Program-made: the position numbers and the translations under genes | In this document: piece after piece, positions 1 through 9,028 of the stretch | How positions within the stretch are numbered: the first letter of the stretch is position 1 | How the letters are laid out: the number at the start of each line of letters is the position of its first letter | DNA from: Mesostigma viride | Lineage: Eukaryota > Streptophyta > Mesostigmatophyceae > Mesostigmatales > Mesostigmataceae | Assembly: GCA_009746045.1 (NCBI GenBank) | Contig: RPFO01000175.1 | Span: forward strand, 5,929,666-5,993,665 | Direction of reading: 5' to 3' | DNA length: 64,000 nt | Notes under the pieces: model-generated | Seen by the model: only the letters and a program-made list of their open reading frames with translations | Told to the model about the DNA's origin: nothing | The model's database searches: none

Positions 1-28
1 AAAAAGCCTCGAGCCAAAAAATTGTCTC

Positions 29-1291
29 ATGTTCAGTCATCAGATGACGGTGACCGTAGAGGAGCGTCGCGAGCAATGGCGACGGGCCCAGGCGAAGAGG
101 CGAGCAATCGCCCGCGACCAGACGAACTGCATCTCGGCGAAAAGCAAGGTCAAGAAGGGCGTCTGGAATCCCAGTGATCGATGGATCGCAAATAACCCCG
201 AGTGTGCGGAAAAAATCGGCTTGCAGGCGACCTCTCCACCCTCGCCGGAGCCACCGCACCACGAGGAATCGCCTGCGCGAGCTGGAGGAGGGCGGTACTG
301 GACCTTCGACGAGGCCGTCGCCGCAGCGGAAGCGCGACCAGAGCAGCACGAGCGTGGCAGGCCATCGAAGGAGCGCGGGGCGACTCGCAAGACCGCTTTG
401 GGATACATTGGCAGGATGCGGGTCCTGCTCGACAAACTGGGGTGCTCGCAGTACGAGTCCGTTGATTGCCTTGCCGACACAGCTCGTGTTCTTCGCGTGG
501 TGCACGAGACATCAGAACCCAAGCGCAAGACCCAGCACTCGAAGGACGACGCCTGGAGGGAGAATGAGAAGCAGCTCCTCGGGGTCATCAACGGCGTGAA
601 CCGAATGATGCCGCCCGAGAAGAGGCTCCCAAGTCACGTTACGGACGCGTACACTGCTCGCGTCAGGGAGCTGAAGGTTGGTGACCTGGACAGACGGTTT
701 GACCGTGCCGAGAACAAGCCGCTGAGGTACACGTACGAACAGCTCCAGAAGATCGCCAAAGCAGAGTACGAAGCCGATCCCACGTCCGACGCCGCGCTCA
801 TGGGCTTGATCTATCTCTCGGGTGAAGATCTACCACCGACGCGTTACAATCACGACCAGATGCGCATCGTCGACTCGGTCGCTGAGCTAGGACCGCACGA
901 GAACGGCTACATCCCGAGCGAGAGGAGATTCTACATCCAGAATTTCAAAACGCAGCACAGCATGCCAGTTTATGACGTCGTCATCCCGAAGAAGTACGGA
1001 AAGCTCATCAAAGCGTTAGATGCCCGTGCTAAGGCTGGACAGAAATTCCTTTTCGAATCAGAGCCTGGCATTCCGATCAAACACGAGCTCTACAGCGCCC
1101 GTTACAACCGGATTTACGGAGGCATCGACGCCACGCGACAAGCATACATCACTCGTTTCCTGAAGGGCGCTTCATTTAAGAAACGTAAATGGGCTGGCGA
1201 CATGATGGGCCATGACGTACTGACAGGAGCCGTTTACGAGAGGCAGGGTGGCGAGACTGGCGGACGTCGGCTGAGGCCGAGGAAAAAGTAG
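29..1291 (+). CDS. Tyrosine recombinase (integrase-like), virus/mobile-element type
   Basis: A 420-residue intron-less ORF. The C-terminal half matches the catalytic layout of tyrosine recombinases: a first arginine near R272, a beta-hairpin lysine candidate at K307, a second arginine R370 in the HxxR position (the His place is D367), histidine H395 in MMGHD, and the nucleophile candidate Y403 in VYER, eight residues after the histidine. The N-terminal ~90 residues are basic and Pro-rich; residues 90-220 could be the core-binding domain. Such enzymes cut and rejoin DNA through a 3'-phosphotyrosine intermediate and integrate or excise elements. The ATG at 29 lies close to the window edge, so an upstream start is possible. 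It is followed on the same strand by a primase-helicase, which suggests one mobile or viral unit. Crypton, polinton-like-virus and virophage recombinases are all possible relatives; I cannot choose among them. Confidence 0.75.
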   Translation: MFSHQMTVTVEERREQWRRAQAKRRAIARDQTNCISAKSKVKKGVWNPSDRWIANNPECAEKIGLQATSPPSPEPPHHEESPARAGGGRYWTFDEAVAAAEARPEQHERGRPSKERGATRKTALGYIGRMRVLLDKLGCSQYESVDCLADTARVLRVVHETSEPKRKTQHSKDDAWRENEKQLLGVINGVNRMMPPEKRLPSHVTDAYTARVRELKVGDLDRRFDRAENKPLRYTYEQLQKIAKAEYEADPTSDAALMGLIYLSGEDLPPTRYNHDQMRIVDSVAELGPHENGYIPSERRFYIQNFKTQHSMPVYDVVIPKKYGKLIKALDARAKAGQKFLFESEPGIPIKHELYSARYNRIYGGIDATRQAYITRFLKGASFKKRKWAGDMMGHDVLTGAVYERQGGETGGRRLRPRKK

Positions 1292-1295
1292 ATAG

Positions 1296-1381
1296 TTTCC
1301 CGTGGGAAATTTTCATGAATGTCGAAAAGGGTATTCTAAACTGCATGCATTATACAGGGAATATAAAAGTTCCATGGGAAC
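1296..1381 (+). promoter_or_regulatory. Candidate promoter: TATA box flanked by two TTCC/GGAA dyads
   Basis: The gap between the recombinase stop and the primase ATG (1292-1463) is AT-rich. It contains ATATAAAAG at 1361-1369, about 95 bp before the ATG, and two similar dyads: TTTCCC-GT-GGGAAA (1296-1309) and GTTCC-ATG-GGAAC (1369-1381). A T-run at 1431-1441 lies shortly before the ATG. The TATA assignment fits a eukaryotic or viral core promoter. That the paired dyads bind a regulator is inference. Confidence 0.4.
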
Positions 1382-1463
1382 ATTTTTCTCGAGGGTCGAG
1401 GTTCGAGGGTTTGGCATTTTATAATCTGAATTTTTTTTTTTTCTAAACAAGTAATATACTATC

Positions 1464-3251
1464 ATGTCGTCTGAACCGAGTCGTGTCGTCACAGTCGAAC
1501 CTTCTAGAAAGCACCGTGGGAGTATAAAGGACGTTGACATTCCGTGGCTGGCTCTACTCCACCCACCACCCGAGGCCACCCATGAGACCATGAACAAGGT
1601 CGTCACGCAATGGCGCTACAAGAAGGCTCCCACAAAAGAGGCTGGGGTGTCTCTCGGCCATCGCTTCATTTGCGCGCGTGGCATCAACACGAAGGACGCC
1701 AACGAGTACGCGCATTATGGCAACCTCGCAGACTTTTCGCGGATCTATGCGGAGTGTGCTGCTCATCCCGTTCGCCGCACGCTCGACGAAGTCATACAAC
1801 CCGACGACCCGTCGTGGGCGTACGTCGACATTGACGACAAGGTCGACCCAGATGACGAGCGTCTGGCGAACATCGATTACCCGGGACACTTTCGCCGTGT
1901 TCACGACGAGTACTGCCGCGTCGTCCTGAACATCGCAACCAAGGACTTTCGCTACGAGGTCAGCACGGCGTCTCGCATGAAGAAGGATTTGTTCAAGTCG
2001 TCTTTCCACATCGTCGTGCGCGGTCTCGTTCTTGCCGACCTGGACGCGAGAGTGTTTTGGTACAGCGGCCTCACCGATTTCATCAAGCGCGCTTCTTTCG
2101 ACCTGTCATCTCCCGTTCACGAGGACGCGCACGAGCTGCTGAAGTTCAAAGTGAACGGTCAAGAGCAATTCGACGAGATCTGCCGCCACCCAGCTGACTA
2201 TTTCGGTGAAATGGACACGGTGATAGACGAAGCAGTCTACAGGAGAGACAGTCTTTTCCGATGCGTCGGGATGCACAAATTCGGGGACACTGACCCTCTG
2301 GGAATTCTGCGCACATGTGAAGGCTCGTCTAGTGACTTCCTCGACCATCTCATCAACATCTACTCGCCGGACGACGTCTCGGGCGGGGTATTGGTGAGTG
2401 CGCCCCCGGACTGGGCGGCATCGTTGAAGAGGAGAGGGGTTCGCGGACGTCGCGAGTGCACGGTGAAGGCGGCGGGCAAGGACATTGACGTTTCTGCATC
2501 TCTCGCGGCGATGGAGAAGGTGGCTCCGGAGTGTGACTATCTCGAGTGCGGCTACATTGAGTTGTCTCCAGACGTCAAGCTCGTGAGGGTGAAGTACCAG
2601 CAATGCGACGATCACATCTGCCTCATATGCAACAAGGTGCACGAGAAGAACGGCCCATTCACGCTCCAATACCCGTCAGGACAAGTTTTTTATGACTGCT
2701 ACAGGAAATCGCCAGACGCTCGCAAGATCGAGATCGCACCTCCCGTGATGCAGCAACCGGGATCTGACCAAGTGCCGTTCACTCACACGTATTCGTCCGA
2801 AAAAATCAAGCCATTCAGCTGGGATGCGCTATTTGGGGGACCGCATAAGAGCACCTTCCTCGTCCAGTCCAACTGCGGGACAGGTAAATCTGAGAGGATT
2901 CGTGAACTCGTCAACGAGGCGGTGAGGAGGGATCCAGGTATTCGCGTGTGCTGCATCGTTGCCAACATTAGCCTATCAAAGGAGGAGGATCGCAACTACA
3001 AGTCTCTGGGCGAGGGTGGGAGGACAATTGTATGGGAAGGCAACGCGTTCCATCTCCTGTACAGTGACCCAAATTTTCGTCACTATCTCAGCGGCTCAAA
3101 GGGGATGATTTCTGACGACAGGGTGTTGATAGTCCTGAACAGCATCTTGCGCCTCACGGACCAACCGTTCGACCTCCTCATCCTGGACGAAATTTACAAC
3201 ACCCTCACGCCCTTTCACAGCGCTACGTGGAGAACCGTCGCGAGGTGTTGA
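1464..3251 (+). CDS. Archaeo-eukaryotic (UL52-like) primase fused to the N-terminal half of an origin-binding-protein-like helicase
   Basis: 595 residues. The N-terminal part carries archaeo-eukaryotic primase motifs in order: DxD at D122/D124 (AYVDIDD), SxH at S180/H182 (KSSFHIV), and a third acidic motif at D255 (VIDEAVYRR) followed by FRCVGMHKFGD, the order and spacing seen in UL52-type primases. A Cys/His cluster follows at about 381-412 (CDDHICLICNKVH...C), resembling the zinc-binding end of that primase family. The helicase half then starts: Walker A NCGTGKSE at 470-477 and Walker B LLILDEIY at 571-578. The frame stops just after Walker B, and the remaining helicase motifs lie in the next frame, which overlaps by 25 bp. 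The expected role is primer synthesis coupled to duplex unwinding in replication of a viral or mobile element. Mimivirus-like and polinton-like elements carry related proteins. Confidence 0.7.
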   Translation: MSSEPSRVVTVEPSRKHRGSIKDVDIPWLALLHPPPEATHETMNKVVTQWRYKKAPTKEAGVSLGHRFICARGINTKDANEYAHYGNLADFSRIYAECAAHPVRRTLDEVIQPDDPSWAYVDIDDKVDPDDERLANIDYPGHFRRVHDEYCRVVLNIATKDFRYEVSTASRMKKDLFKSSFHIVVRGLVLADLDARVFWYSGLTDFIKRASFDLSSPVHEDAHELLKFKVNGQEQFDEICRHPADYFGEMDTVIDEAVYRRDSLFRCVGMHKFGDTDPLGILRTCEGSSSDFLDHLINIYSPDDVSGGVLVSAPPDWAASLKRRGVRGRRECTVKAAGKDIDVSASLAAMEKVAPECDYLECGYIELSPDVKLVRVKYQQCDDHICLICNKVHEKNGPFTLQYPSGQVFYDCYRKSPDARKIEIAPPVMQQPGSDQVPFTHTYSSEKIKPFSWDALFGGPHKSTFLVQSNCGTGKSERIRELVNEAVRRDPGIRVCCIVANISLSKEEDRNYKSLGEGGRTIVWEGNAFHLLYSDPNFRHYLSGSKGMISDDRVLIVLNSILRLTDQPFDLLILDEIYNTLTPFHSATWRTVARC

Positions 3252-4951
3252 GAAAATTCGTCAGGCTCATCGAAACGTCCAAGGTCGTGATCGCGCTAGA
3301 CGCTACTGTTACTCGAAAGGTCTACGATTTCATAGCGGCCTATCGCGCGGCGGACACTATGGAGGTGGATTGCAACACCTTCAGGCGCCCTACCAACAGG
3401 ACTCTGCGATGGGTGGACGTGACCTCAGAGAAGAACTGGCGAAAGGTCTGCGTGGACCGCTTTGTCGCTGAGTGTGAGAGGAGGATAGAGGCCGGAGAGA
3501 GGATTTTCTGCCCAATGTCTGGCAAAAAAGAGGCCGCCATGGCGTATGAGGCACTCAAACCCTTCATCGACAAGCGCAAGAACGGGCGTCTCTACACTAG
3601 TCTGACGAGCAAGGAGGATCTGGAGGTTGGCGCGAATGCTGCGTGGGCTGACTTGGACTTTTTGATCTTCAGCCCCACGATCACGGTTGGAGTCAGCTAC
3701 ACGGAGCACACGTTCGACAGCATGGTGGGACTCTTCATCAACGGGGACTACTACGCGAGCTACACGACAACCCTCCAGCAAATTTTCAGGGTGCGCCACT
3801 TAGTCAAGGGAGAGATGGTCATCTTCTATCGAGACACGACTTCGCTTCTTGACAGGCCTCCAACGGACTACGGTACGATCGTCGAGAACATGATCGCGGG
3901 GGACACTGCGCTCATCCAGCTGCTGTTCGACAACGCCGACGTAGTCTGCGACTGGAGCGCGGACAAGTCGCGTATCTATGACAGAAATTGCCCCAAGTTC
4001 CGTCTCTTCTGCCGGAACCAGCAAGATCTCGCGGTGTCGAGGTCCCACTACAAGGGAAATCTCATCAAGATACTGACGGAGGACTACGGCGTGGAGGTGT
4101 CGGCAGTGGAGGAGTTGGGGGACATCGACGCCCCTCCGCTTCCGGTACTAGAAGATCCAGACAAGGACAGGGAGGTGGTGCTTATGAGCGAGGAGGAGTA
4201 CAAGGATCTAGAGGGGAGAATCGGCGGCACGGTTCCACTTTCACCGTACGAAATGCGTCTGAAGGCGGTGTACGAACTGGTTCACCGGTTGTACATGATT
4301 CCGTATGATCTCATCGACGACGAGCTCCCTCAAATTCTGGACAAGGAGATGGGGAGGAAGGCGTACGCTGGCATTCGGCAATATTCGAAGTTGACGGGAC
4401 TAGGAACCAAGGAGCATTTCAGAGACAATCTGTTGATTCTGCAGAAGTCAGAGTCCTTGTTTGATTTGAAGGCGTATTCTCGTTTTGGACTAGCACAGTC
4501 TCTGGCCATTACGCTCAAGCTACTAGAAGGGACGCCTATCATCGACTTCATCACGACGGCTGATCCGTCCAATCTCACAATGAAGTTGACGCGCGACGAG
4601 ACGATTGCACTAGGGAATAAAATTGATAGCGAAATTGCCGACAAGGCCTGGTTCATGCGCTCAACATTTGGATACCAACGGCGAGCAGGCGAGGCTGGTA
4701 GTTTGTCTTTTGCACAGTGTAGCGGGCTCGTCAACAGGTTGTTAAGCCCGACTCTGGGAATTTCTGCCAAAGGGGCGAAGGGCAACAGCCGTGGCGGTGG
4801 TTACTTGGAAATTTCGAAGGCGGACATGCACGCGTTTCTTGATAGGTATAAACCCTCGTGGTGGGGCGATGAGAAGGATTATTCGATCACGTCGTTGTCT
4901 GGCCTGTCGATGGATGAAATCGCTCCTTTCCTGCAGGGAGCGGATAAGTAA
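3227..4951 (+). CDS. C-terminal half of the same helicase, shifted by -1 frame
   Basis: 574 residues from a GTG-initiated open frame. The true start is probably upstream in the preceding ORF, so this is best read as its continuation. SKVVIALDATVT (18-29) matches the segment that follows the DEAD-like motif in origin-binding-protein (UL9-type) helicases. IFCPMSGKKEA (93-103) resembles motif IV; FSPTITVGVSY (148-158) resembles motif V; QQIFRVRH (184-191) has the motif VI arginine spacing. Residues 230-574 have no motif I recognise. Moving from the first frame into this one equals a one-base loss between about 3200 and 3230. That could be a real inactivating deletion, an assembly error or recoding; I see no canonical slippery heptamer in the correct register. 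Confidence 0.6.
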   Translation: MENRREVLRKFVRLIETSKVVIALDATVTRKVYDFIAAYRAADTMEVDCNTFRRPTNRTLRWVDVTSEKNWRKVCVDRFVAECERRIEAGERIFCPMSGKKEAAMAYEALKPFIDKRKNGRLYTSLTSKEDLEVGANAAWADLDFLIFSPTITVGVSYTEHTFDSMVGLFINGDYYASYTTTLQQIFRVRHLVKGEMVIFYRDTTSLLDRPPTDYGTIVENMIAGDTALIQLLFDNADVVCDWSADKSRIYDRNCPKFRLFCRNQQDLAVSRSHYKGNLIKILTEDYGVEVSAVEELGDIDAPPLPVLEDPDKDREVVLMSEEEYKDLEGRIGGTVPLSPYEMRLKAVYELVHRLYMIPYDLIDDELPQILDKEMGRKAYAGIRQYSKLTGLGTKEHFRDNLLILQKSESLFDLKAYSRFGLAQSLAITLKLLEGTPIIDFITTADPSNLTMKLTRDETIALGNKIDSEIADKAWFMRSTFGYQRRAGEAGSLSFAQCSGLVNRLLSPTLGISAKGAKGNSRGGGYLEISKADMHAFLDRYKPSWWGDEKDYSITSLSGLSMDEIAPFLQGADK

Positions 4952-5105
4952 TTTTAATATTTTAATGAAGCCTGTTTCTGCCATGCATTTCTTTACAACC
5001 TCCAAGACGTCGCGCTCTGTCGCCTCATCACCGAGTAGACGTCGATCCGGTTCCGGTCAAACCCCGCCGCGCGGCCCTCGCCGGCTCCCTCACCATGCGA
5101 GGACA

Positions 5106-5477
5106 TGGCGAAAAATTGGGCGGTCTTTTCTTAAGAGTAAGTACGTGCAATTTTTCGCCACATCCAACAACCCACGCCACCTCAGCGCCGGCCAGTGGGG
5201 GAAGGTGGCGAAAAATTGGGCGTTCTTTTATAAGAGTAAGTACGTGCAATTTTTCGCCATCACTCTCACACCTTGACAAACACCTCCTATACCCGCGCCA
5301 AGGGGTGGCAGGGTGGCGAAAAATTGGGCGTTCTTTTCTTAAGAGTAAGTACGTGCAATTTTTCGCCATCCTGTCACACCTTGACAAACACCTCCTATGA
5401 CCCGCGCCAAGGGGTGGCAGGGTGGCGAAAAATTGGGCGTTCTTTATATAAGAGTAAGTACGTGCAATTTTTCGCCA
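5106..5477. repeat. Four copies of a 55-bp inverted-repeat cassette, spaced 100-109 bp
   Basis: Each cassette has perfect 13-bp arms, TGGCGAAAAATTG and CAATTTTTCGCCA, around a 28-30-bp centre containing AAGAGTAAGTACGTG. Left and right arms: 5106-5118/5148-5160, 5206-5218/5247-5259, 5314-5326/5356-5368 and 5423-5435/5465-5477. Spacers of copies 2-4 share CACCTTGACAAACACCTCC and CGCCAAGGGGTGG stretches, so the whole ~100-bp unit was duplicated. The array begins 155 bp after the helicase stop. Candidate roles: replication-origin iterons for the helicase, recombination sites for the tyrosine recombinase, or tandem MITE-like hairpins. The structure is visible; the role is inferred. Confidence 0.85.
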
Positions 5478-5489
5478 TCCTTGTCACAC

Positions 5490-5892
5490 CCCAACACACC
5501 ATCACAACTGCCGGGGTGGTGACAGATGCCAGCCTAAATGTCACAACCTGGTGAGCAGTGGTGGCAGGGGGCACTTCTGTTTTTGCAAGTGGTTTAGGGT
5601 TTTAGGGTTTAGGGCTTAGGGTGAGACCCATCCTAGGCCGCGGTCACTATAGGGTCACTATAGGGGTGGCAGATGCCAGCATAAGGGTGGTGCACTTCTC
5701 CTAGTCGCGATGACGGAATGATGACGGAATGATGATGGAAGCTACTTAATTAATTAATTAGACTCGTGCTCCCGTTGGGGAGTCACGGAGCATTAACCCC
5801 GATGGATGGATGGATGGGTGCAAACATTCCTACCGGTCTAATCTATCTACATTGGCTACATGTTACATCTATCTAATGTTAATCATCCCACG
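5490..5892. other. Non-coding; telomere-like tract and short repeats
   Basis: No gene seen. Four near-contiguous TTTAGGG-type heptamers lie at 5593-5621. GTCACTATAGGG occurs twice around 5645-5665, and GGTGGCAGATGCCAGC-like segments recur at about 5515 and 5667. A GTGCTCCCGTTGGGGAGTCACGGAGC dyad region (5765-5792) is an inverted copy of a motif also found near 12,695 and 23,850. A short GATG run (5801-5815) follows. Confidence 0.5.
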
Positions 5893-7643
5893 GTCCTAAA
5901 TTTAGGACTTTGTCCTAAATCGTCCTAGTGGTCACTATAACCGAGGTACCGGGGGGGGGGTCACTATATGGACCGTACCCCATGTGGACCGTACCCGGCA
6001 TGATGTCCCCGACCCGTGGTACCGGCACATGGTACCCGGATTCCGTACCCGGGTACCGGGTATAATGGCGGGAAAGTAGGTACCTCGACCAAAAATATAA
6101 CCGATTTTGGAGCGAAAAAGTGGGTGCGGGAATGAAGTGAGGTGGATATGGCGACCTGACAATCGTGGCCGGCGTTTTCACGTGCGTTTATCATTTCGGG
6201 CGCCCAGTAGCAAAAACGAAAGGTTGTTAGTTATGCTTAAAGGCTGTGAATATTTTCTGCGCAAGTTTTTATGTGTAGCGCTGTATCATGCAGCGGCACA
6301 ACACAAATGGGTCGCAGATCGCCTGCTCGCGGATCGAGGGTCGATTTTGGCACAAACATGTTAGTGTATTAGCAATGGTGGTGCGAATCAAGCCAGGAAA
6401 TTTTTGTGGACGATTTTTATTATAGTCTGGAGTTTAGAAACGGAGTATTTGACATGGGAGCGCCTGGGCCGTGATATTCTTGCCCGATTTCCACTGTCGA
6501 CCATGTTTTAGGGACGTTCAGGCTGGGCAGCGAGCGCACCTTATAGGTCTTCACTTTCGGTATTTCTTGGACCTAGAACGCAGCACAAGCGTGGTTTATA
6601 TCATTGTCGAACCGGCCAGCTTTGGTGCGCTCAGCTCTCGGAAAGCTGACCTCGCTGCGGATTTCAGCGACTTTTTTGCAACCATCTGGAATGAGCCGAC
6701 GTAAGTAGCAGGTAAGTGCCGGGTTGTCCTAGATCATGAGTGTAACTGGCAACGCTGTCGTGGTGTTTTGAGTCAGCCAGCTATGCCTAAAAAGAGGGGA
6801 CGCTCTCTGTGCACATAACTGTCACACATAGTTGGTTTACGTCATACAATTTTTTACGTCTCTATCTTCGTCGTCCGCTGCAGCTAAAACACACATGCGT
6901 AAGAGCAGTTTTACTCATGTGTTAGTTATAAACCATGGTCCTATGGCCTGCAGTCGTTCAGGGTGTTCTCAGACAGTATATACAGTATGGTTTACGTGTT
7001 ACATGCACCCTGAATTCGCTCACAAAGCGTTGCATGTTAGCACAACGTTGTTTTGTAACTTGATTTGGCTGCATTCATGTGTTAGTTGCAATGCAAATGC
7101 AATGTTTTTTCATCGATGGGTGGTGGCCAGCATGTCCGTGATGTCAAAGAAGGTTTGGCATATGCTTAGAGAAAGTTTACCGCAAGGGGTGGGCCATGTT
7201 CAAGCCGGGCAACCTCAGCAACCATGCAACCCTATATTGCAATGATTACCTGCACACCAATGATCTGTGACACCGTTAATCACGCGTATATATAGAGGCA
7301 GCCACAGCAGGGTATGGCCTTGTCATACGCTGCCCCGCCATCCCAAGGCCTCGTAGGGTCCCCTAGGGCTTAATGTAAGATGCTCAAGGGACCGTGTGGA
7401 TAGCATGGTCATGCGTTGACAATAATTGGTCCTAATGGTCCTAAAACCCACATTTTGGCCAAATTCGCGCTTTGAGGTCTGGCAGGTGGCAGGGCCCATT
7501 CATGCACTAAATATAATGATTTGACCCCAGGTTTTTGATAGAAACTAAAAAAGTGTGTTATCTGTCATGGGCACGAATGCCAGGGTCAAATTTTAATGTT
7601 TGCATATATATTTTTTAATTCCACTTGGTCCTAAATTTAGGAC
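5893..7643. mobile_element. Putative element bounded by GTCCTAAATTTAGGAC palindromes
   Basis: The identical 16-bp palindrome stands at 5893-5908 and 7628-7643, 1,751 bp end to end, with similar flanking bases (CCAC...GG before, CTTT after). A G-run followed by TCACTATA lies ~40 bp inside the left end. Inside are many GTACC motifs (5945-6095) and short open frames that I cannot assign, such as 6107-6361 and 6832-7242. No transposase is recognisable. The length and end architecture resemble the intervals 20,731-22,459 and 35,455-37,182. A transposon interpretation is inference; no target-site duplication was confirmed. Confidence 0.3.
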
Positions 7644-7845
7644 TTTTACTGGGAAGATGGACACTAACAGCATTCTAACTACAACATCTCTCTAGGCAGC
7701 CGCACGCTGCCCGAGGGGGAGCTATCTGGCGTGTCTCCCGCGGGATTGCACACGTTGGAGATCATGTAGCACGTATTCCCTTGCTGGATGGATCGATGGA
7801 GGTGGGTGAAGCCGCGCAACCGAACTAAGCTCACTCTAAGCTAAT

Positions 7846-8067
7846 CTAGAAAACCCTTATTACTCTACTCAGCAAAGCACCCCTTCCTTTTAGGGGGAGG
7901 GGGCTTGCCCACAGCCCCTCCTGGGCCGGCGTGTGAGCCTGGACAATCGTCATCCACCTCTTCTTGTTCTGCATAGCAGTCCAAGCAAGAGAGAGGGAGT
8001 GAATGCGGTGTTCAAACGTAGCTGGGACCACTAGGTCGGCCAGCTGCAACTGCTGTGGATAGGTCAT
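7846..8067 (-). pseudogene. Retroelement-like coding fragment containing MQNKKRW
   Basis: A 73-residue minus-strand open frame contains HRIHSLSLAW...MQNKKRWMTIVQAHTPA. A second, diverged copy on the opposite strand at 11,290-11,452 reads HRISSLSVPMQNKKRWKTNVPAHTPAH. Conservation of the peptide between two inverted loci points to fragments of one mobile element. The parent family is not recognised. The DNA out to 8,200 is GC-rich and has no other gene. Confidence 0.4.
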
Positions 8068-8234
8068 GGCGTGCTTACCGGCCCATGTTTCTAGGAATGT
8101 CCTTGGGGCCAGGCCAGGTCAGAATATGCCGCCCTGGTTGGCCAAGCCGCTGGAGGCCGGCCAGACCGAGGTCGGTGTCCACCTGACTGGTGCGAGCAAG
8201 ATGTACGTCCTACGAATGCTATCCTACGCTGCCT

Positions 8235-8369
8235 AATTAATTAATTAATTAATTAAGAGACACGTGACTGCGTCACGTGAGCATAAGTTCTCAGTGCATT
8301 AATTAATTAATTAATTAATTAATTAATAGACACGTGACTGCGTCACGTGAGCATAAGTCCTCAGTGGGA
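8235..8369. repeat. Two hairpin units CACGTGAC-TGC-GTCACGTG separated by TTAA repeats
   Basis: A 41-bp unit with 8-bp inverted arms, followed by GAGCATAAGT(T/C)CTCAGTG, occurs at about 8259-8299 and 8329-8369. Each copy is preceded by a TTAATTAA tract. A related inverted copy with different arms (GTAACGCTGTTA/TAACAGCGTTAC) follows the CCATC array at 41,162-41,215, so this is the edge of a dispersed repeat. Confidence 0.7.
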
Positions 8370-8520
8370 GGGGAACATGGGATGGAATGGATGGTATAAG
8401 CTATCTAGGTCCTAGTTACAGGGGTGTGGGCACCGCGGCCCGAATCGCTATGAATGCCATACATACTTGGTCACACGCGGAGCCCCCACAGGCTTGGGGG
8501 TGGTCTCCTTCATCACTACT
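8370..8520. repeat. Dispersed repeat, copy 1 (GATGGAATGG...TTGGGGGTGGTCTCC)
   Basis: About 150 bp running from GGGATGGAATGGATGG through GTGGGCACCGCGGCCCGAATC to GGGGGTGGTCTCCTTCATCAC. Further copies: 18,900-19,050 (same strand), 38,735-38,870 (opposite strand, expanded into the CCATC array) and a partial one at 33,115-33,200. Next to the 18.9-kb copy lies LINE coding sequence in an orientation that would make this the LINE 3' untranslated region. Confidence 0.6.
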
Positions 8521-9028
8521 TCACTATACTTTTCGTCCGAGGGTGGTAAAAAGCATCCGAGGCGTAAATTACGAGGTCTTATCTTACTACCTAGATCCGA
8601 GGCGTGAGATCCAACGCCGTAATCATTACTACGTAGGATGATAGGTAGTAATTTTACTAGCCGTAAGTAAAAGTAACGTTACGACTGCACATCTTTGGTA
8701 GTACATTACCGACAGAGTAAATTACCGCGACGGGTCTTGGTTGGTAATCTACCACCTGTAGATTAGGTGCCAGTGATCCGATGCTGTAAGATACGTTTCA
8801 GTAAGTTACTTCGGGGATCTTTGCCTGTACACGGCCAGATGGATAATTATATTGTAATGGAGAAGTGGGAGAACGTGCGTGTCTATTAGCAAATGCAGCG
8901 AAATATAAAAATGTAGTTATCAGCCTTTTTCGCCTATTCAGCAGTTGTCGTTGTCGGCCGTTGTCATTAAGCGGCTATAGATTATGTGTGCTGGGGCCGG
9001 TGAAAAGACGCTAGCAAAGTTCGTCTGA
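8521..9028. other. Non-coding; TTAC/GTAA-rich repeat-like DNA
   Basis: No gene seen. Scattered GTAAATTACC, ACTACCTAGATCCGAGGCGT and related motifs resemble, in inverse orientation, the 15-bp repeat region near 18,540-18,860. Both regions therefore probably derive from one repeat family. Confidence 0.4.

Noticed and set aside
40-591. 183-codon minus-strand ORF
   Set aside because: Antisense to the tyrosine recombinase, with no recognisable domain.
3185-3227. Programmed -1 frameshift site in the helicase
   Set aside because: CCCTTTC and AAATTTA are present, but neither is in the register required for a slippery heptamer relative to the zero frame.
5640-5670. TCACTATAGGG resembling a T7 promoter core (vector contamination?)
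   Set aside because: Only about 11 bases match, the full promoter is absent, and similar GTCACTATA motifs occur elsewhere nearby as native repeats.
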